A stretch of 64,000 nt of DNA from Anaerolineae bacterium (GCA_022822545.1 JAJEBE010000006.1:124001-188000), one strand, 5' to 3'. Positions 1 to 8,626 are shown, numbered from the stretch's first letter. Notes: a model not told the origin generated them from the letters alone. Numbers and translations are program-made.

Positions 1-342
1 GGCGCGCTTGCCCTCAGCACACCCATACCCACGCACGTCAGCGAATACGTCGCCCATATCGTGGTCGCCACCCATCCCGAAAGCGATCGCGCCACGCCGA
101 TGCTCCGCCAATACGCCCGCTACGGCGCCAGCCCGCGCGGCGCCCAGGCCCTTATCATCGGCGCCAAGATCAACGCCCTGCTTGATGAGCGCAGCAATGT
201 CTCGTATGACGATGTGGCGGCGGTCGCGCCTGCGGCCCTGCGCCACCGGATTCTGTTAAATTTCGAAGGTCAGGCGGAAGGGCTTGACGCCGATGATTTG
301 ATTGCCGATGTGCTTAAATCCGTCCCCAAGTTGACCAGCTAA
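1..342 (+). CDS. MoxR-family AAA+ ATPase, C-terminal part only
   Basis: The reading frame is open from the window edge and stops at TAA 340-342, so only the last 113 residues are present. They correspond to the lid region of MoxR-type AAA+ ATPases: a helix with HPESDRATPMLRQYARYGASPRGAQ, whose core is 'YGASPRGAQAL', followed by a small helical bundle ending in a Val/Pro-rich tail. MoxR ATPases act as chaperones with VWA-domain partners. The Walker motifs lie outside the window. A second, complete MoxR-type gene (CoxD-like) lies at 33504-34418 but belongs to another subfamily. The partner of this gene cannot be seen. Confidence 0.85.
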   Translation, partial: GALALSTPIPTHVSEYVAHIVVATHPESDRATPMLRQYARYGASPRGAQALIIGAKINALLDERSNVSYDDVAAVAPAALRHRILLNFEGQAEGLDADDLIADVLKSVPKLTS

Positions 343-401
343 TATTCGCGCGCGCTCAGCTACCGACGACCCTGCCCCCGGAATAATAGTCTCTGTTACG
401 G

Positions 402-437
402 AAAACAAAAAAGCCTGCCGAATGCGATTCGACAGGC
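402..437 (-). terminator. Rho-independent terminator of the HU gene
   Basis: On the minus strand an 11-bp stem (GCCTGTCGAAT paired with ATTCGGCAGGC, one G-T pair) with a 3-base loop is followed directly by TTTTTTGTTTT. It lies about 70 bases beyond the stop of the HU gene. Read on the plus strand, the stem has no T tract after it, so it serves the minus strand. Confidence 0.85.
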
Positions 438-505
438 CAATTTGAACTTGTTAAGACGTAAGCGGGTTTACATAGTATTCTCCCACCCACGACATCACTG
501 GCGCA

Positions 506-778
506 TCAATTTACCGCGTCGGATAAGCCTGCGCCGGGCTTGAATTTTACGACCTTTTTCGCTGCGATCTGGATCTCCTCGCCCGTGCGGGGATTACGGC
601 CCGTACGAGCGTTGCGCTGGTCGACGGACCAAGAACCGAACCCGACCAGGGAAATACGGTCGCCGTTAGCGAGCGCGTCTGTCACGGAGGATACGAAGGC
701 GTCCAGCGCCTTGCCGGCATCCGCCTTGCTCAGCCCAGACTCGTCAGCGATTGAACCAATCAATTCCGCTTTGTTCAT
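506..778 (-). CDS. hup: HU-family DNA-binding protein
   Basis: A 90-residue protein matching HU over its whole length: N-terminal 'MNKAELIGSIADESGLSKADAGKALDAF' helices (quoted in part: MNKAELIGSIA), the 'GDRISLVGFGSW' strand, the flexible DNA-binding arm around 'RNARTGRNPRTGEEI' with the conserved RNP turn, and the C-terminal 'VVKFKPGAGLSDAV'. HU dimers bend DNA and organise the nucleoid. The start is preceded by a strong ribosome-binding site (AAAGGAG, minus strand). The gene stands alone with its own terminator (402-437) and a probable promoter near 813-818, so it is monocistronic. Confidence 0.97.
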   Translation of the reverse strand: MNKAELIGSIADESGLSKADAGKALDAFVSSVTDALANGDRISLVGFGSWSVDQRNARTGRNPRTGEEIQIAAKKVVKFKPGAGLSDAVN

Positions 779-812
779 TTCAACTGCTCCTTTACCTCAA
801 TTCACGGCTAGT

Positions 813-818
813 AGTATA
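813..818 (-). promoter_or_regulatory. Probable -10 element of the HU gene
   Basis: TATACT on the minus strand, 35-40 bases upstream of the HU start codon. No clear -35 box at standard spacing was found, so this is a candidate only. Confidence 0.4.
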
Positions 819-926
819 ACACTTTTTCGCGCTTGCAAAGGTATAAAGTGCTCGTTTGCGCAGTCTATACCACATAGTAACAATACATAAATATCAGCAC
901 GCATGTCTAACGCCAGTCGCCTTGGT

Positions 927-1844
927 TCACCTGGCGCAAGCGGGATTAGCCGCCAGGAATGCCTCCACTTCTTCAAGCGTTGGCAAGGCGCTGCGCCCGC
1001 CGATAGCGCGGCAGTTCAGCGAGCCAACGGCGGAGGCGAACCTCGCCATGCGCGGCGCATCCCAATCTTGCAGCAAGGCATACATAAAGGCGCCATGATA
1101 GGCATCGCCGGCGCCGGTCGTATCCACCACCTCCACCGCAAAAGCCGGTATCTCCACAATGCCCCCTTCCCAGCAAAGCACCGAACCGCGTTCACCCAAG
1201 GTCACGACCGCCATTGATGCCCCTTCGTCAAACAGCCTCTCAGCCACCGCGGCCGGCCGTTCCTCCGGCAGCCAGGCTCGCGCCCAGGCTTCCGGCACGA
1301 TTGGCGCATCGACCAATTCCAGCAGCGGTTTGATTTCCGCATAAGGTCGCGCTGGGTCCAATACCACCGTCATACCCGCCTCCCGCGCCCAGTTCGCCGC
1401 CGCCAGCGTCGCTTCGTTGATCGTATCCACGAAGAGCAGCCGCGCGCCTGTGATGCCCTCCCGCCCGATCTCGGCCGGGCTGACGGGGGCGCCGGTCGGC
1501 GGTCGCGTGATGATGCTGCGTTCTCCCGTCCCTTCGTCCACCAGGATCACCGACACATGCGATTCGCTGCCCGCCTCCGCCAGCAACTGACTTGCGTCGA
1601 CGCCTTCAGCCTGCAAGTCGCGGCGAATATAATCGCCATTCTCGTCATCGCCTATCCGCGCGATGATCTTGGTCCGGGCGCCCAGCCGCGCCGCCGCCAC
1701 CAGCGCGCAAGAGGCCAATCCGCCGGGCTGGCGCGAATAATTCAAGGCGCGCATATTTTCATTGCGATGCGGCATTCGCGGCACGGTCACGATGTGATCA
1801 ACCGTGCATACGCCGATGCCGATGATATCGGGAGTCGTCGCCAT
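927..1844 (-). CDS. PfkB-family carbohydrate kinase
   Basis: A 305-residue ribokinase-superfamily protein. The N-terminal 'GIGVCTVDHI' strand, the substrate-binding 'RQPGGLASCALVAAARLGA' motif (PfkB signature 1) near residue 40, and the C-terminal 'VVDTTGAGDAYHGAF' (PfkB signature 2, anion hole and catalytic Asp) near residue 240 are all intact. The expected reaction is ATP-dependent phosphorylation of a sugar or nucleoside. The substrate cannot be assigned from sequence: ribose, fructose and aldonate-type kinases all share these motifs. It stands alone, between HU and a 700-base gene-poor stretch. The ATG at 1844 is taken as the start because the fold begins within five residues of it. Confidence 0.9.
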   Translation of the reverse strand: MATTPDIIGIGVCTVDHIVTVPRMPHRNENMRALNYSRQPGGLASCALVAAARLGARTKIIARIGDDENGDYIRRDLQAEGVDASQLLAEAGSESHVSVILVDEGTGERSIITRPPTGAPVSPAEIGREGITGARLLFVDTINEATLAAANWAREAGMTVVLDPARPYAEIKPLLELVDAPIVPEAWARAWLPEERPAAVAERLFDEGASMAVVTLGERGSVLCWEGGIVEIPAFAVEVVDTTGAGDAYHGAFMYALLQDWDAPRMARFASAVGSLNCRAIGGRSALPTLEEVEAFLAANPACAR

Positions 1845-2099
1845 GGGTCAGCTTTCCGCCCAATCCGTTCTGCCGCCACGTTTGTAGCGCATAAGCTGGA
1901 ATCCTGCAATCGGCCGCCGAACTGGGAGTAGTGAATTTCAAGGATACAGGACATACCCCGAATTCCATGCCGGGGTATTCGCCAGTTGCGCCGGTATTGG
2001 CATTGTCGGGGGGCTTTGCGGGCGGCGTAGGGATTTATCGGCGATTGCATGGAGAGCGAGAGTAAGCGTGAGGGTATCATATTGTTGTTGATTGGTTAA

Positions 2100-2157
2100 G
2101 ACTTTGTCCCACATTGTCCGTTTGTCGGACAAAGAAAAACTTTTTTCGGACAAAGTC
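2100..2157 (-). repeat. Nested inverted-repeat element, copy 1
   Basis: Outer arms GACTTTGTCC (2100-2109) and GGACAAAGTC (2148-2157) are a perfect 10-bp inverted repeat. Inside lie TTGTCCG (2114-2120) and CGGACAA (2126-2132), also perfect. On the minus strand the order TTTGTCCGAAAA, then TGTCCG, ACGGACAA and GGGACAA matches the plus-strand copy at 14536-14584. Confidence 0.75.
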
Positions 2158-2276
2158 GCGATTTGGCGACGGCGAAGAGTAGGTTGATGGAGCGGTTCCA
2201 TGGCCTGGCGTTTTTCATGGTCTGAGAAGACTCTGGTTTTGGGCATGGGGATTCTCGGTTGGTTGGGCTTAAAGAC

Positions 2277-2285
2277 ATTATAGCA
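2277..2285 (-). promoter_or_regulatory. Extended -10 promoter on the minus strand
   Basis: TGCTATAAT on the minus strand, with a weak -35 (TTTCAT) 16 bases upstream. It points into the 2100-2157 element. No recognised protein gene lies downstream, which suggests a small transcript. Confidence 0.45.
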
Positions 2286-2381
2286 CATGCGTTCTGAAAT
2301 GAAAGGGCTGAGCGCGGCGATTTTAAGTTGTGGCGAAAATCGTGGACATGCCGTTCGTTTCCCCGCCATCTTTCTGGCGAG

Positions 2382-2407
2382 CCTCCCCATATTGAGAGAA
2401 GGGGAGG
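2382..2407. repeat. CCTCCCC/GGGGAGG palindrome
   Basis: CCTCCCC and GGGGAGG arms separated by 12 bases. It is a short relative of the GC-rich repeats at 26385-26520, 30046-30091 and 36305-36438. Confidence 0.45.
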
Positions 2408-2573
2408 TTTCATCGTTTTGAAGTCCTTCCCGCTCGGAGATGGATTGAGTAGGGGGGACTCCACGTAATTCGCCACTCTTGCCGAAGCAGGAACAAGATG
2501 ACATCCTCCGAGTGGGAAAGGGCTAAATGCGTCGCTAAAATAGCGGCAAACCAGCATTGAGGAGACAAGCACA

Positions 2574-3050
2574 ATGGAAAGCCGCGCCGATTACATAAAC
2601 GCCTACCGCCAACTGCCCGCCCAACTGCGAGAAAAAGTCCGGGGACTTTCGGTGGAGCAACTCACCACCGCCTACAACGCGCCGGAATGGACCATCGCCC
2701 AGAACATCCACCACCTCGCCGATACGCACATGGTCTGCATCCGCCGCTTCAAGCTGATTCTGACCAGCCCCAGCTTCCAATTCACCGCCTATGACGTGAA
2801 CGCCATCGCCAAAATGCCCGATGCCAAAGACGCTGATATTGAGCATTCGCTGAAGATCCTCGAGGGCTTGCACGCGCGCTGGGCCATCCTGCTCGAAAAT
2901 ATGACCGACGAGCAATGGGGCAAAATCGGCCGCGCCGCCAGCCCGGATCGCCCCGACTACAGCCTGGAAGAACTGGCCCGCGTTTATGCCCAGCACGGCC
3001 TCAACCACCTGCAACAGATTCAAGACGTGCTGGACAAGATGCCGGCATGA
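2574..3050 (+). CDS. DinB-superfamily protein
   Basis: A 158-residue four-helix-bundle protein of the DinB/YfiT superfamily. The metal-binding histidines sit in the expected places: 'NIHHLADTHM' near residue 45 and 'YAQHGLNHLQQI' near residue 142. Members are often thiol-dependent transferases or stress proteins; the exact reaction of this one is unknown. It overlaps the next gene by ATGA (3047-3050), so translation is likely coupled to the DNA glycosylase, hinting at a shared role in damage response. Two other DinB-type genes lie at 34507 and 45244. Confidence 0.85.
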   Translation: MESRADYINAYRQLPAQLREKVRGLSVEQLTTAYNAPEWTIAQNIHHLADTHMVCIRRFKLILTSPSFQFTAYDVNAIAKMPDAKDADIEHSLKILEGLHARWAILLENMTDEQWGKIGRAASPDRPDYSLEELARVYAQHGLNHLQQIQDVLDKMPA

Positions 3051-3943
3051 CCTGCCCCGGCTTTGTCATCAGGGCAGCGCCGCAATTCGACTTCGGCAAG
3101 ACCGTCCACAGCCACGGCTGGTTGATGCTGGCGCCCTTCAGCTGGGACGCGGAAAACGAGTCCTTGCAATATATCTTTCAAACGGCCGCTGGCGATATCC
3201 AAAGGCTGCAAATGAGCGGCGCGGAAAGCGGCGTCCGCGTCCAATTGCCCGATTGCCGGGAAATCAGCCCGTCCCTGCGAGATGAAGTCAGCGCGGCGGT
3301 CCGGCGCATGCTCAATATGGACTGGGATCTGAGCGCCTTCTATGCCGCCATGCGCGCTCATGCCGGCTATGACTGGCTGGAGCGGGAGCGCCGGGGCCGT
3401 ATCCTCATCTGCCCGAGCTTGTGGGAAGACCTGGCGAAGGTGCTATTGACGACCAACTGCAACTGGGCGCAGACGGTCCAAATGAGCCGGAGGCTTTGCC
3501 AGTTGGGCGCAAAGCATCCGACGGTCGACGGCTGCTGCGCCTTTCCCGGGCCGCAACGCATCGCCGAGATGGACTTCGCCGAGATGGCGGAGTTAGCGCG
3601 CGCCGGTTATCGCAACGCCTATCTGCGCGAGTTGGCGCTGGCAATATCGAGCGGTCAGATTGATCTTGATGCCTGGCTCGAGCTGGATGGCGAGGCGCTC
3701 TACAAAGCGGTCAAGTCGCTGAAAGGCTTCGGCAATTATGCCGCCGGCACGATCGCGCGCATGTACGGCCATTTCGATCGTATCGCCATCGACACCGCTT
3801 GCCGCGCCATGTTCGCCGCCGTCCACAACGATGGCGCCAAAGCCGATGACAATGCCATCGCGGCCCGCTATGACACCTTCGGCGAATATCGCGGACTTGT
3901 CCTCTGGATGGATATCATGCGCCATAACACCAGCGTGACATGA
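3047..3943 (+). CDS. HhH-GPD family DNA glycosylase, AlkA/OGG-like
   Basis: A 298-residue base-excision enzyme. The helix-hairpin-helix 'LKGFGNYAAG' (residues 225-234) and the catalytic Asp in 'RIAIDTACR' (D249) are present. The residue that is the Schiff-base lysine in OGG1 (hairpin GxGxK) is Tyr231 here, as in AlkA-type monofunctional enzymes where an aromatic residue stands there. So removal of alkylated or oxidised bases without AP-lyase action is expected (inference). No C-terminal 4Fe-4S cysteines are seen. The ATG at 3047 overlaps the DinB stop (ATGA), which fixes the start and implies an operon. Confidence 0.85.
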   Translation: MTCPGFVIRAAPQFDFGKTVHSHGWLMLAPFSWDAENESLQYIFQTAAGDIQRLQMSGAESGVRVQLPDCREISPSLRDEVSAAVRRMLNMDWDLSAFYAAMRAHAGYDWLERERRGRILICPSLWEDLAKVLLTTNCNWAQTVQMSRRLCQLGAKHPTVDGCCAFPGPQRIAEMDFAEMAELARAGYRNAYLRELALAISSGQIDLDAWLELDGEALYKAVKSLKGFGNYAAGTIARMYGHFDRIAIDTACRAMFAAVHNDGAKADDNAIAARYDTFGEYRGLVLWMDIMRHNTSVT

Positions 3944-3944
3944 T

Positions 3945-5387
3945 CTAATCCGCTCCGATAAAAGCGGCCGCGTCAGCCTTTAATTGCGCCAGCGACGGCT
4001 CATGCAGGTACATCATGTGCCCGGCTTCGTATTCCACAATGGTCACGTTGTCGCGCAGGCTGGGATCCAAACCCATGTGCGCCAGCGAATAGTAGGCGGC
4101 TTGGAAGGGGGTCGCCAAATCGTAATAGCCCTGCGCCACCAGCACCTCCATGTAGGGGTTCTTGGCGAAGGCGGCGCGCAAGCCCTCGCTGGTATCGGGA
4201 AACTGCCCGCCCTCATACTTCCAATTCTCGTTGACCTTGAAGCTCAGGATCTCGTAGTTCAGGTCTGTCTCGTAAAGCAAATCCTCGCGCACGTACTGAT
4301 TGTAAACGGCGGTATATGGCGGGATGATGGCATTCATCGACGGGTCGAAATCGAAGCTTGTGCCCTCGGCCGATGCCATGATGCCGATAAAGCGCGAATC
4401 CAGCCGTCCGACCGCCCGCTTGTCATCCCGCAGCAGTTCTTTGCAGAAGCTCATGATGTTGACGCGCAAATCCGCCCCCAGGATGAAGCGCTGCGACAAG
4501 CCGGTATAGCGCGAGAGCCGCTCGGCGATAACCTTGCGTTCCACGGTATTGAGGGTATCGCCTTTTACCAGCGCTATCGTGTACACCTCTTCCGACCATT
4601 CGCTGACCTCGCGTAAAAGATCGTGCAGCTTCCGCTTTTGCAGATCGTCCTCCAGCATCCCATGATAATGGGCGGTGGCGCAAAAGCTCGGCAGATACAG
4701 CGAATAAGGCAGATCATTGGCTTTGGTGAAGCGCAGGGTCTGGAAGTTCATCACGGTGGAAATCAAGATGATGCCGTTGAAGGCGATGCCGCGGTCGATG
4801 AGATGACCGGCCAAGCCGGCGGCGCGCGTCGTGCCATAACTCTCTCCCGCCAGATACAAGGGCGAGGTCCAGCGCTGATTGCGCGATAGGTACAAGCGGA
4901 TGAATTCGCCGACCGCTTCCAGGTCTTCTGCCAAGCCCCAGTATTTCTCGTTATCCGCCGGGTCGGTCGCGCGCGAGTAACCGGTGCCGACCGGGTCGAT
5001 GAAGACCAGATCGCCCAGATCGAGCCAGGTATAGGCGTTGTCGATCAGACGATATGGCGGAGGCGGCATGAAACCTTCTTCGCCCATGTCCACCCGTTTC
5101 GGTCCCAACGCGCCCATGTGCAGCCAGATTGACGCCGCGCCCGGTCCCCCGTTGAAGACGAAGATGAGTGGACGGGCGGCGCTCCCGACCTCCGTTTCGA
5201 GGGTGTAAGCGGTATAGAAGATCTGGGCGACGATCTTGTCTTTCTCGTCCTTGAGCGGCAGCTTGCCGACCGTGGCGCTGTAGGCGAGGGTTTGGTCGGC
5301 GAGTTTCAGTTCGTGCGATGTGACGATCGGCGCTTCTTCTTTGATGTCCGCCGCCGCCGACTTTTCCTTTTCCGTCTTTTCGCTCAT
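3945..5387 (-). CDS. Serine carboxypeptidase, peptidase family S10
   Basis: A 480-residue alpha/beta-hydrolase-fold peptidase. The oxyanion segment 'FNGGPGAAS', the nucleophile in 'AGESYGTTRAAGL', the acid in 'YYDLATPFQA' and the His in 'EAGHMMYLHEPS' complete the S10 triad. It would remove C-terminal residues from peptides. The N terminus is charged (MSEKTEKEKS) with no signal peptide, so unlike eukaryotic homologues it looks cytoplasmic, as in bacterial COG2939 proteins. It converges tail to tail with the DNA glycosylase (one base between stops) and is monocistronic. Confidence 0.93.
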   Translation of the reverse strand: MSEKTEKEKSAAADIKEEAPIVTSHELKLADQTLAYSATVGKLPLKDEKDKIVAQIFYTAYTLETEVGSAARPLIFVFNGGPGAASIWLHMGALGPKRVDMGEEGFMPPPPYRLIDNAYTWLDLGDLVFIDPVGTGYSRATDPADNEKYWGLAEDLEAVGEFIRLYLSRNQRWTSPLYLAGESYGTTRAAGLAGHLIDRGIAFNGIILISTVMNFQTLRFTKANDLPYSLYLPSFCATAHYHGMLEDDLQKRKLHDLLREVSEWSEEVYTIALVKGDTLNTVERKVIAERLSRYTGLSQRFILGADLRVNIMSFCKELLRDDKRAVGRLDSRFIGIMASAEGTSFDFDPSMNAIIPPYTAVYNQYVREDLLYETDLNYEILSFKVNENWKYEGGQFPDTSEGLRAAFAKNPYMEVLVAQGYYDLATPFQAAYYSLAHMGLDPSLRDNVTIVEYEAGHMMYLHEPSLAQLKADAAAFIGAD

Positions 5388-5805
5388 GTCGCGGGTTCCA
5401 TTCCTCTCAACTGCTGTTTGCGAGGACTATAGCCCTTCCCTGCGACAATCGCCATGACCTGTCCGCGCGGCGCCCGCAATTTTACAGCGTCTTTGAGTTT
5501 CATCGCTGCATTTTCGCAATTATTCGCCAAAGCGAGACAACCTTGTTATACTTGCTCCGCTTTGGAGTGAAGGTCGCTTGAGGGTACCGTGCTGGCGTTT
5601 CCTAATGTTTGAGTTGACAATTCTGATTCTCGAAACTGAACTTAACCACAGGCTATGAAACCAGCAGTTAGTTGCCTTAAAACCTAAATCGCGTAATTCT
5701 TCAACCGTGACTTGAGCTTTGAAATTCTCCTATCACGCTTAAGCCGCCGGACCCGAAGCATCTGGCGGCTTTTATTGCCCAACATTCTCTTCGGACAACG
5801 ATAAC
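5388..5805. other. Intergenic stretch of 418 bases
   Basis: No protein gene of recognisable family. It holds a plus-strand TATACT box (5547-5552) and a strong hairpin with a T-rich tail (5742-5776). The only frame between them is a 17-codon one from an ATG at 5604, without a ribosome-binding site. See the candidate small RNA entry. Confidence 0.5.
5553..5776 (+). ncRNA. Candidate small RNA ending at an intrinsic terminator
   Basis: A possible plus-strand transcript of about 220 bases starts after TATACT at 5547-5552 and ends at a terminator: AGCCGCC (5742-5748) pairs with GGCGGCT (5764-5770), followed by TTTATT. No recognised gene lies upstream on this strand. I looked for 6S, 4.5S, tmRNA and RNase P signatures and found none. 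The alternative is that the hairpin terminates the minus-strand gene ending at 5806, although on that strand it lacks a T tract. The -35 box is poor. Confidence 0.3.
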
Positions 5806-7743
5806 TCAGCACCCTCGGCGACTTATCTCTGTCCAATCCTGCGTAATCTGATTGAACTGACGCGTCTGCTCCCCGGTGCAGGAGTTTACACATGTCTTTT
5901 GCCGCAGCTTCCGCTCATACCTTCGAATTGAACATACCGGCCCATCATGCTCGGTTCTTTCCTCATACACCGACCACTCGCCAGACGACCACTGGCATTC
6001 TTCGCGCGGCTGGCATGGTATCTCAGTCGCCGGCTCTGGCGGACGCGGCGTGTTGGTCGGTTTCTTTGTCGGTTTCTTTGTCGGCGGCACGGGCGTGTCG
6101 GTCGGCGTGGCTGTGGCAGTCGGCGTATTCGTTGGCACTGGGGTATCTGTGGCCAGCGTCACAGTTATCGAAGCCCGCTCCCCTTCCCATTCGTAAGCCG
6201 TGCCATCGCCTAAGGCCCAAACCTCGATCTCATAACTCCCGCCGCTGCCAGGACTCGCAAACCTGAATTGAGTTTGTGAAACACTCAATATCTCATATTC
6301 CCAACGACCGCCCGCCAATCGCCAGGCAACACGATAGGCGTTCGCCCCTTCGACCGAATCCCAGGCGACATCTACTTCTGAAATCGTCCGCAGATTGCTG
6401 GGCGCCGGCAACTCCTTCGGCGCTTCAGTCGCGGTCGGGCTGGGTGTATCGGTTGCTGTGGCGGTCGGCGTGTCAGTTGGCGGGATTGGCGTGGCGGTCG
6501 GTGTGTCAGTTGCTGTCGCCGTTGGCGTGTCTGTCGCGGTTGCAGTTGGCGTATCCGTCGCGGTTGGCGTGTCGGTTGGCGGGATTGGCGTGTCAGTCGG
6601 TGTGTCTGTAGCAGTCGCGGTGGGCGTGTCTGTCGCTGTGGCCGTTGGCGTATCCGTCGCGGTTGGCGTGTCCGTTGGCGGGATTGGCGTGTCAGTCGAT
6701 GTGTCTGTAGCAGTCGCGGTGGGCGTGTCTGTCGCTGTCGCCGTTGGCGTGTCTGTCGCTGTTGCAGTCGGCGTATCCGTCGCGGTTGGCGTGTCAGTTG
6801 ACAGCGAACATATCGCCTGGTGCGAAAAATCGACTGTCGCCAGGTACTTAAGCGTCACATCAAAAGCAGTCGCCCGGCCCAAGTAGGTCTTGCCGCATTC
6901 TTCGGGAAAGAGGCGGGTACTATACGTCCCATCTTCGGTTTCAATGTAGCCAAAGATCCGATGCTCGGCATCCGCTTGATCGCTCCAGCCCACCGCCTGA
7001 TAAGCCACCCGGCTATTATGCAGCGTGAACGCGCAACTGAATCTATTTTCGCCAGCGATAACTTCATTCTGGCAACTCACGGAGCCTGATGGCGCGAGTG
7101 TGGCGGTGGCCGTTGGCGCGCCTTCCGGTGTTGCGCAACTGGGCGGGGCCGCCACGCCCACCAGCCAGGGCCCGCATGTCTCGCCCCAGCACTGGCCGGG
7201 GTCGGCCTCCAGACAGTACCGACTGCAGCGGCGAAACTCCTGGCGATCGGCGCAGCTCTCCTCTTCATAGACCGTACGGTTCTCATAATGGCGACTGAGG
7301 TAAGAGCCAGAGGGCGTAGCTGTGGGACTGGGCTCGGGCGTCGGCGTTAGCACAGCCTCATTCCACCACACCCAGGGAGTAAACAAGCTGGTCTGTGAAC
7401 TCTGACGATGTAAGACTCTCATTCGGATTCGCCAAGCCAAGGAGGTGTCGAAGTCCGGGATCTGGAAACTAAACGTGTTATTGTCGAGTGTTATAGCCGT
7501 AGTCGAGCGCGAGTCAGGCTTCACGAAGCCATACTGGACCCTATACCTGTATACGTCGCCCTCGACTTCGTCCCAGGCAATAGCCCCCGTGTCGTTCGTG
7601 AAACGCAAATTCTTAGGCGTGGGCAGCCGCTGATCGTCTTGCGCGGCCGCCGGCGCAAGCGCCAAAATAAGGACTATGATTGCGAGAAACAGCTTGATGA
7701 ATGTTCTAATTAAGTGAGGGTTTATGAAAGTGGATGAGTTCAC
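5806..7743 (-). CDS. Secreted repeat protein with Fn3-like domains and Thr/Pro linkers
   Basis: A 645-residue exported protein. A signal peptide (hydrophobic run [17 protein letters not shown], then AQDD) is followed by a fibronectin-III-like domain ('[20 protein letters not shown]', about residues 40-130), a Cys-rich segment, and a second globular part. A long low-complexity linker of [12 protein letters not shown] units (about residues 320-430) comes next, then a second Fn3-like domain ('[20 protein letters not shown]'), a Lys/Pro/Thr spacer and a Cys-rich C-terminal domain of about 70 residues. It is probably extracellular and adhesive or structural, but no enzyme motif is seen. The start is a GTG with GAGG nine bases upstream. 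Such linkers are common in Chloroflexota exoproteins. Confidence 0.8.
   Translation of the reverse strand: MNSSTFINPHLIRTFIKLFLAIIVLILALAPAAAQDDQRLPTPKNLRFTNDTGAIAWDEVEGDVYRYRVQYGFVKPDSRSTTAITLDNNTFSFQIPDFDTSLAWRIRMRVLHRQSSQTSLFTPWVWWNEAVLTPTPEPSPTATPSGSYLSRHYENRTVYEEESCADRQEFRRCSRYCLEADPGQCWGETCGPWLVGVAAPPSCATPEGAPTATATLAPSGSVSCQNEVIAGENRFSCAFTLHNSRVAYQAVGWSDQADAEHRIFGYIETEDGTYSTRLFPEECGKTYLGRATAFDVTLKYLATVDFSHQAICSLSTDTPTATDTPTATATDTPTATATDTPTATATDTSTDTPIPPTDTPTATDTPTATATDTPTATATDTPTDTPIPPTDTPTATDTPTATATDTPTATATDTPTATPIPPTDTPTATATDTPSPTATEAPKELPAPSNLRTISEVDVAWDSVEGANAYRVAWRLAGGRWEYEILSVSQTQFRFASPGSGGSYEIEVWALGDGTAYEWEGERASITVTLATDTPVPTNTPTATATPTDTPVPPTKKPTKKPTNTPRPPEPATEIPCQPREECQWSSGEWSVYEERTEHDGPVCSIRRYERKLRQKTCVNSCTGEQTRQFNQITQDWTEISRRGC
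6446..6795 (-). repeat. Tandem coding repeats for Thr/Pro/Ala/Asp linker
   Basis: About 350 bases built from near-identical 24-base units (TDTPTATA) and a longer unit containing [13 protein letters not shown] repeated about three times. The high identity between units points to recent expansion by slippage or unequal recombination. Copy number may vary between strains. Confidence 0.85.
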
Positions 7744-8000
7744 GATAGATCGCCTCGCCTGCTACAATGGTTTCTGTGGCTAGAATAGCGATCTAAATCG
7801 TGACATGCAAGTAAAAAGTAATATCGTTATTAGTAATGATATACAATTCACAAAGTTATTCTATATTAAGGATCTAATTTAAATGATAAGATTTTGATTT
7901 CAAAATAGATAATGATATATAATTATAGAGTAAAGATATTAAAATATTTCCGGTCTGGAAGCAGCGACAATGGCAACATGGCGACTGATAATCCTGACTC
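7744..8000. other. AT-rich island at a gene break
   Basis: Base composition falls sharply from about 7790 to 7945 (mostly A and T, with runs such as AATGATATAT), unlike any other part of the window. No gene is seen in it. On its right it runs straight into the broken 5' end of a permease gene. It also holds the upstream region of the secreted repeat protein. Confidence 0.7.
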
Positions 8001-8609
8001 AGGATAAATGTAGACGCGACCATCGTGGCGACCACGCTGGGCACCTTGGCCGGCTATGGGCTGGCGCGCTTCAAATACGGCATCGGCAATCGCAACCTGG
8101 TCTCCTGGTTTTTGTCGCAGCGCTTCTTGCCGCCGGTGGCGACTCTCATTCCCTTTGTACTGATGTTTCGAGACTTGAAACTGCTCGATACCCTGGCTGG
8201 CATGGTCATCGTCAACGCCACCTTCACGCTGCCCTTCGCCGTCTTGATCATGCGCGACTACTTCGCCGATCTGCCGCCGGAAATGCGCGAGGCGGCGCTG
8301 GTGGATGGCGCCGGCGAATTCACCACCTTCTGGCGCATCGCCCTGCCATTGGCGCGCCCGGCCCTGGTGGCCTCGACCCTGATCTGTTTCGCCTTCGCCT
8401 GGAACGAATTCCTCTTCGCCAGCGTGCTCGCCAACCGCGACTGGAAGCCTTATCCCATGCTGGTCGCCGGCTCGGACACGGTGCGCGGCATCGACTTCGG
8501 CTTCGTCACCACGCGCATGCTCATCGCGGTCACCGTGCCGGTGATTCTGTCGCTGATGGTGCAGCGCTTCATCGTGCGCGGCTTGACCTTCGGCGCGGTC
8601 AAAGGTTAG
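8001..8609 (+). pseudogene. Carbohydrate ABC transporter permease (MalG type), 5' truncated
   Basis: The frame is open from just after a TGA at 7995 and encodes about 200 residues that match the C-terminal two thirds of MalG-type permeases. Similarity begins at 'ATIVATTLGTLAGYGLARF' and includes the EAA loop 'EMREAALVDGAGEFTTFWRIALP', quoted as EAALVDGAGEF, which docks with the ATPase. The usual length is about 280 residues, so the first membrane span and about 80-90 residues are missing. The best start left is GTG 8025 in mid-domain. No sister permease or binding-protein gene flanks it. Probably a remnant of a deleted sugar-importer operon. Confidence 0.8.
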
Positions 8610-8626
8610 CTCGTAAAAGAATCCCT

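Larger units (their letters stand above)
1845..2573. other. Gene-poor stretch with a repeated stem-loop element
   Basis: No gene of a recognised family was found. The stretch holds a good minus-strand extended -10 promoter (2277-2285), a frame of 102 codons after it (ATG at 2246, stop near 1938), the nested GTCCG/CGGAC element at 2100-2157 and a short CCTCCCC/GGGGAGG palindrome at 2382-2407. The 102-codon frame has no clear ribosome-binding site and no recognisable domain. It shows weak similarity (PKTR, LSE..S.S, DKV in order) to a frame at 14315-14587 that contains the second copy of the element. It may be a decayed small gene or a structured RNA. Confidence 0.5.

Noticed and set aside
2096..2572. 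158-codon minus-strand frame in the gene-poor stretch
   Set aside because: It reads across the DinB gene's promoter side, a GC-rich palindrome and the GTCCG element, without a ribosome-binding site or domain. The alternative frame from ATG 2246 is better placed after a promoter, and even that is doubtful.
5553..5776. 6S RNA, tmRNA, SRP RNA or RNase P RNA
   Set aside because: None of the signature sequences or long-range pairings of these RNAs could be found, so only a generic small-RNA candidate is reported.
6446..6795. CRISPR-like array
   Set aside because: The repeats are contiguous coding units without unique spacers, and no cas gene is in the window.
6395..6886. Long plus-strand open frame with Gly/Val/Ser repeats
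   Set aside because: It is the complement of the Thr/Pro repeat linker of the minus-strand secreted protein, whose signal peptide and Fn3-like domains are convincing. The repeat array keeps the opposite frames open.
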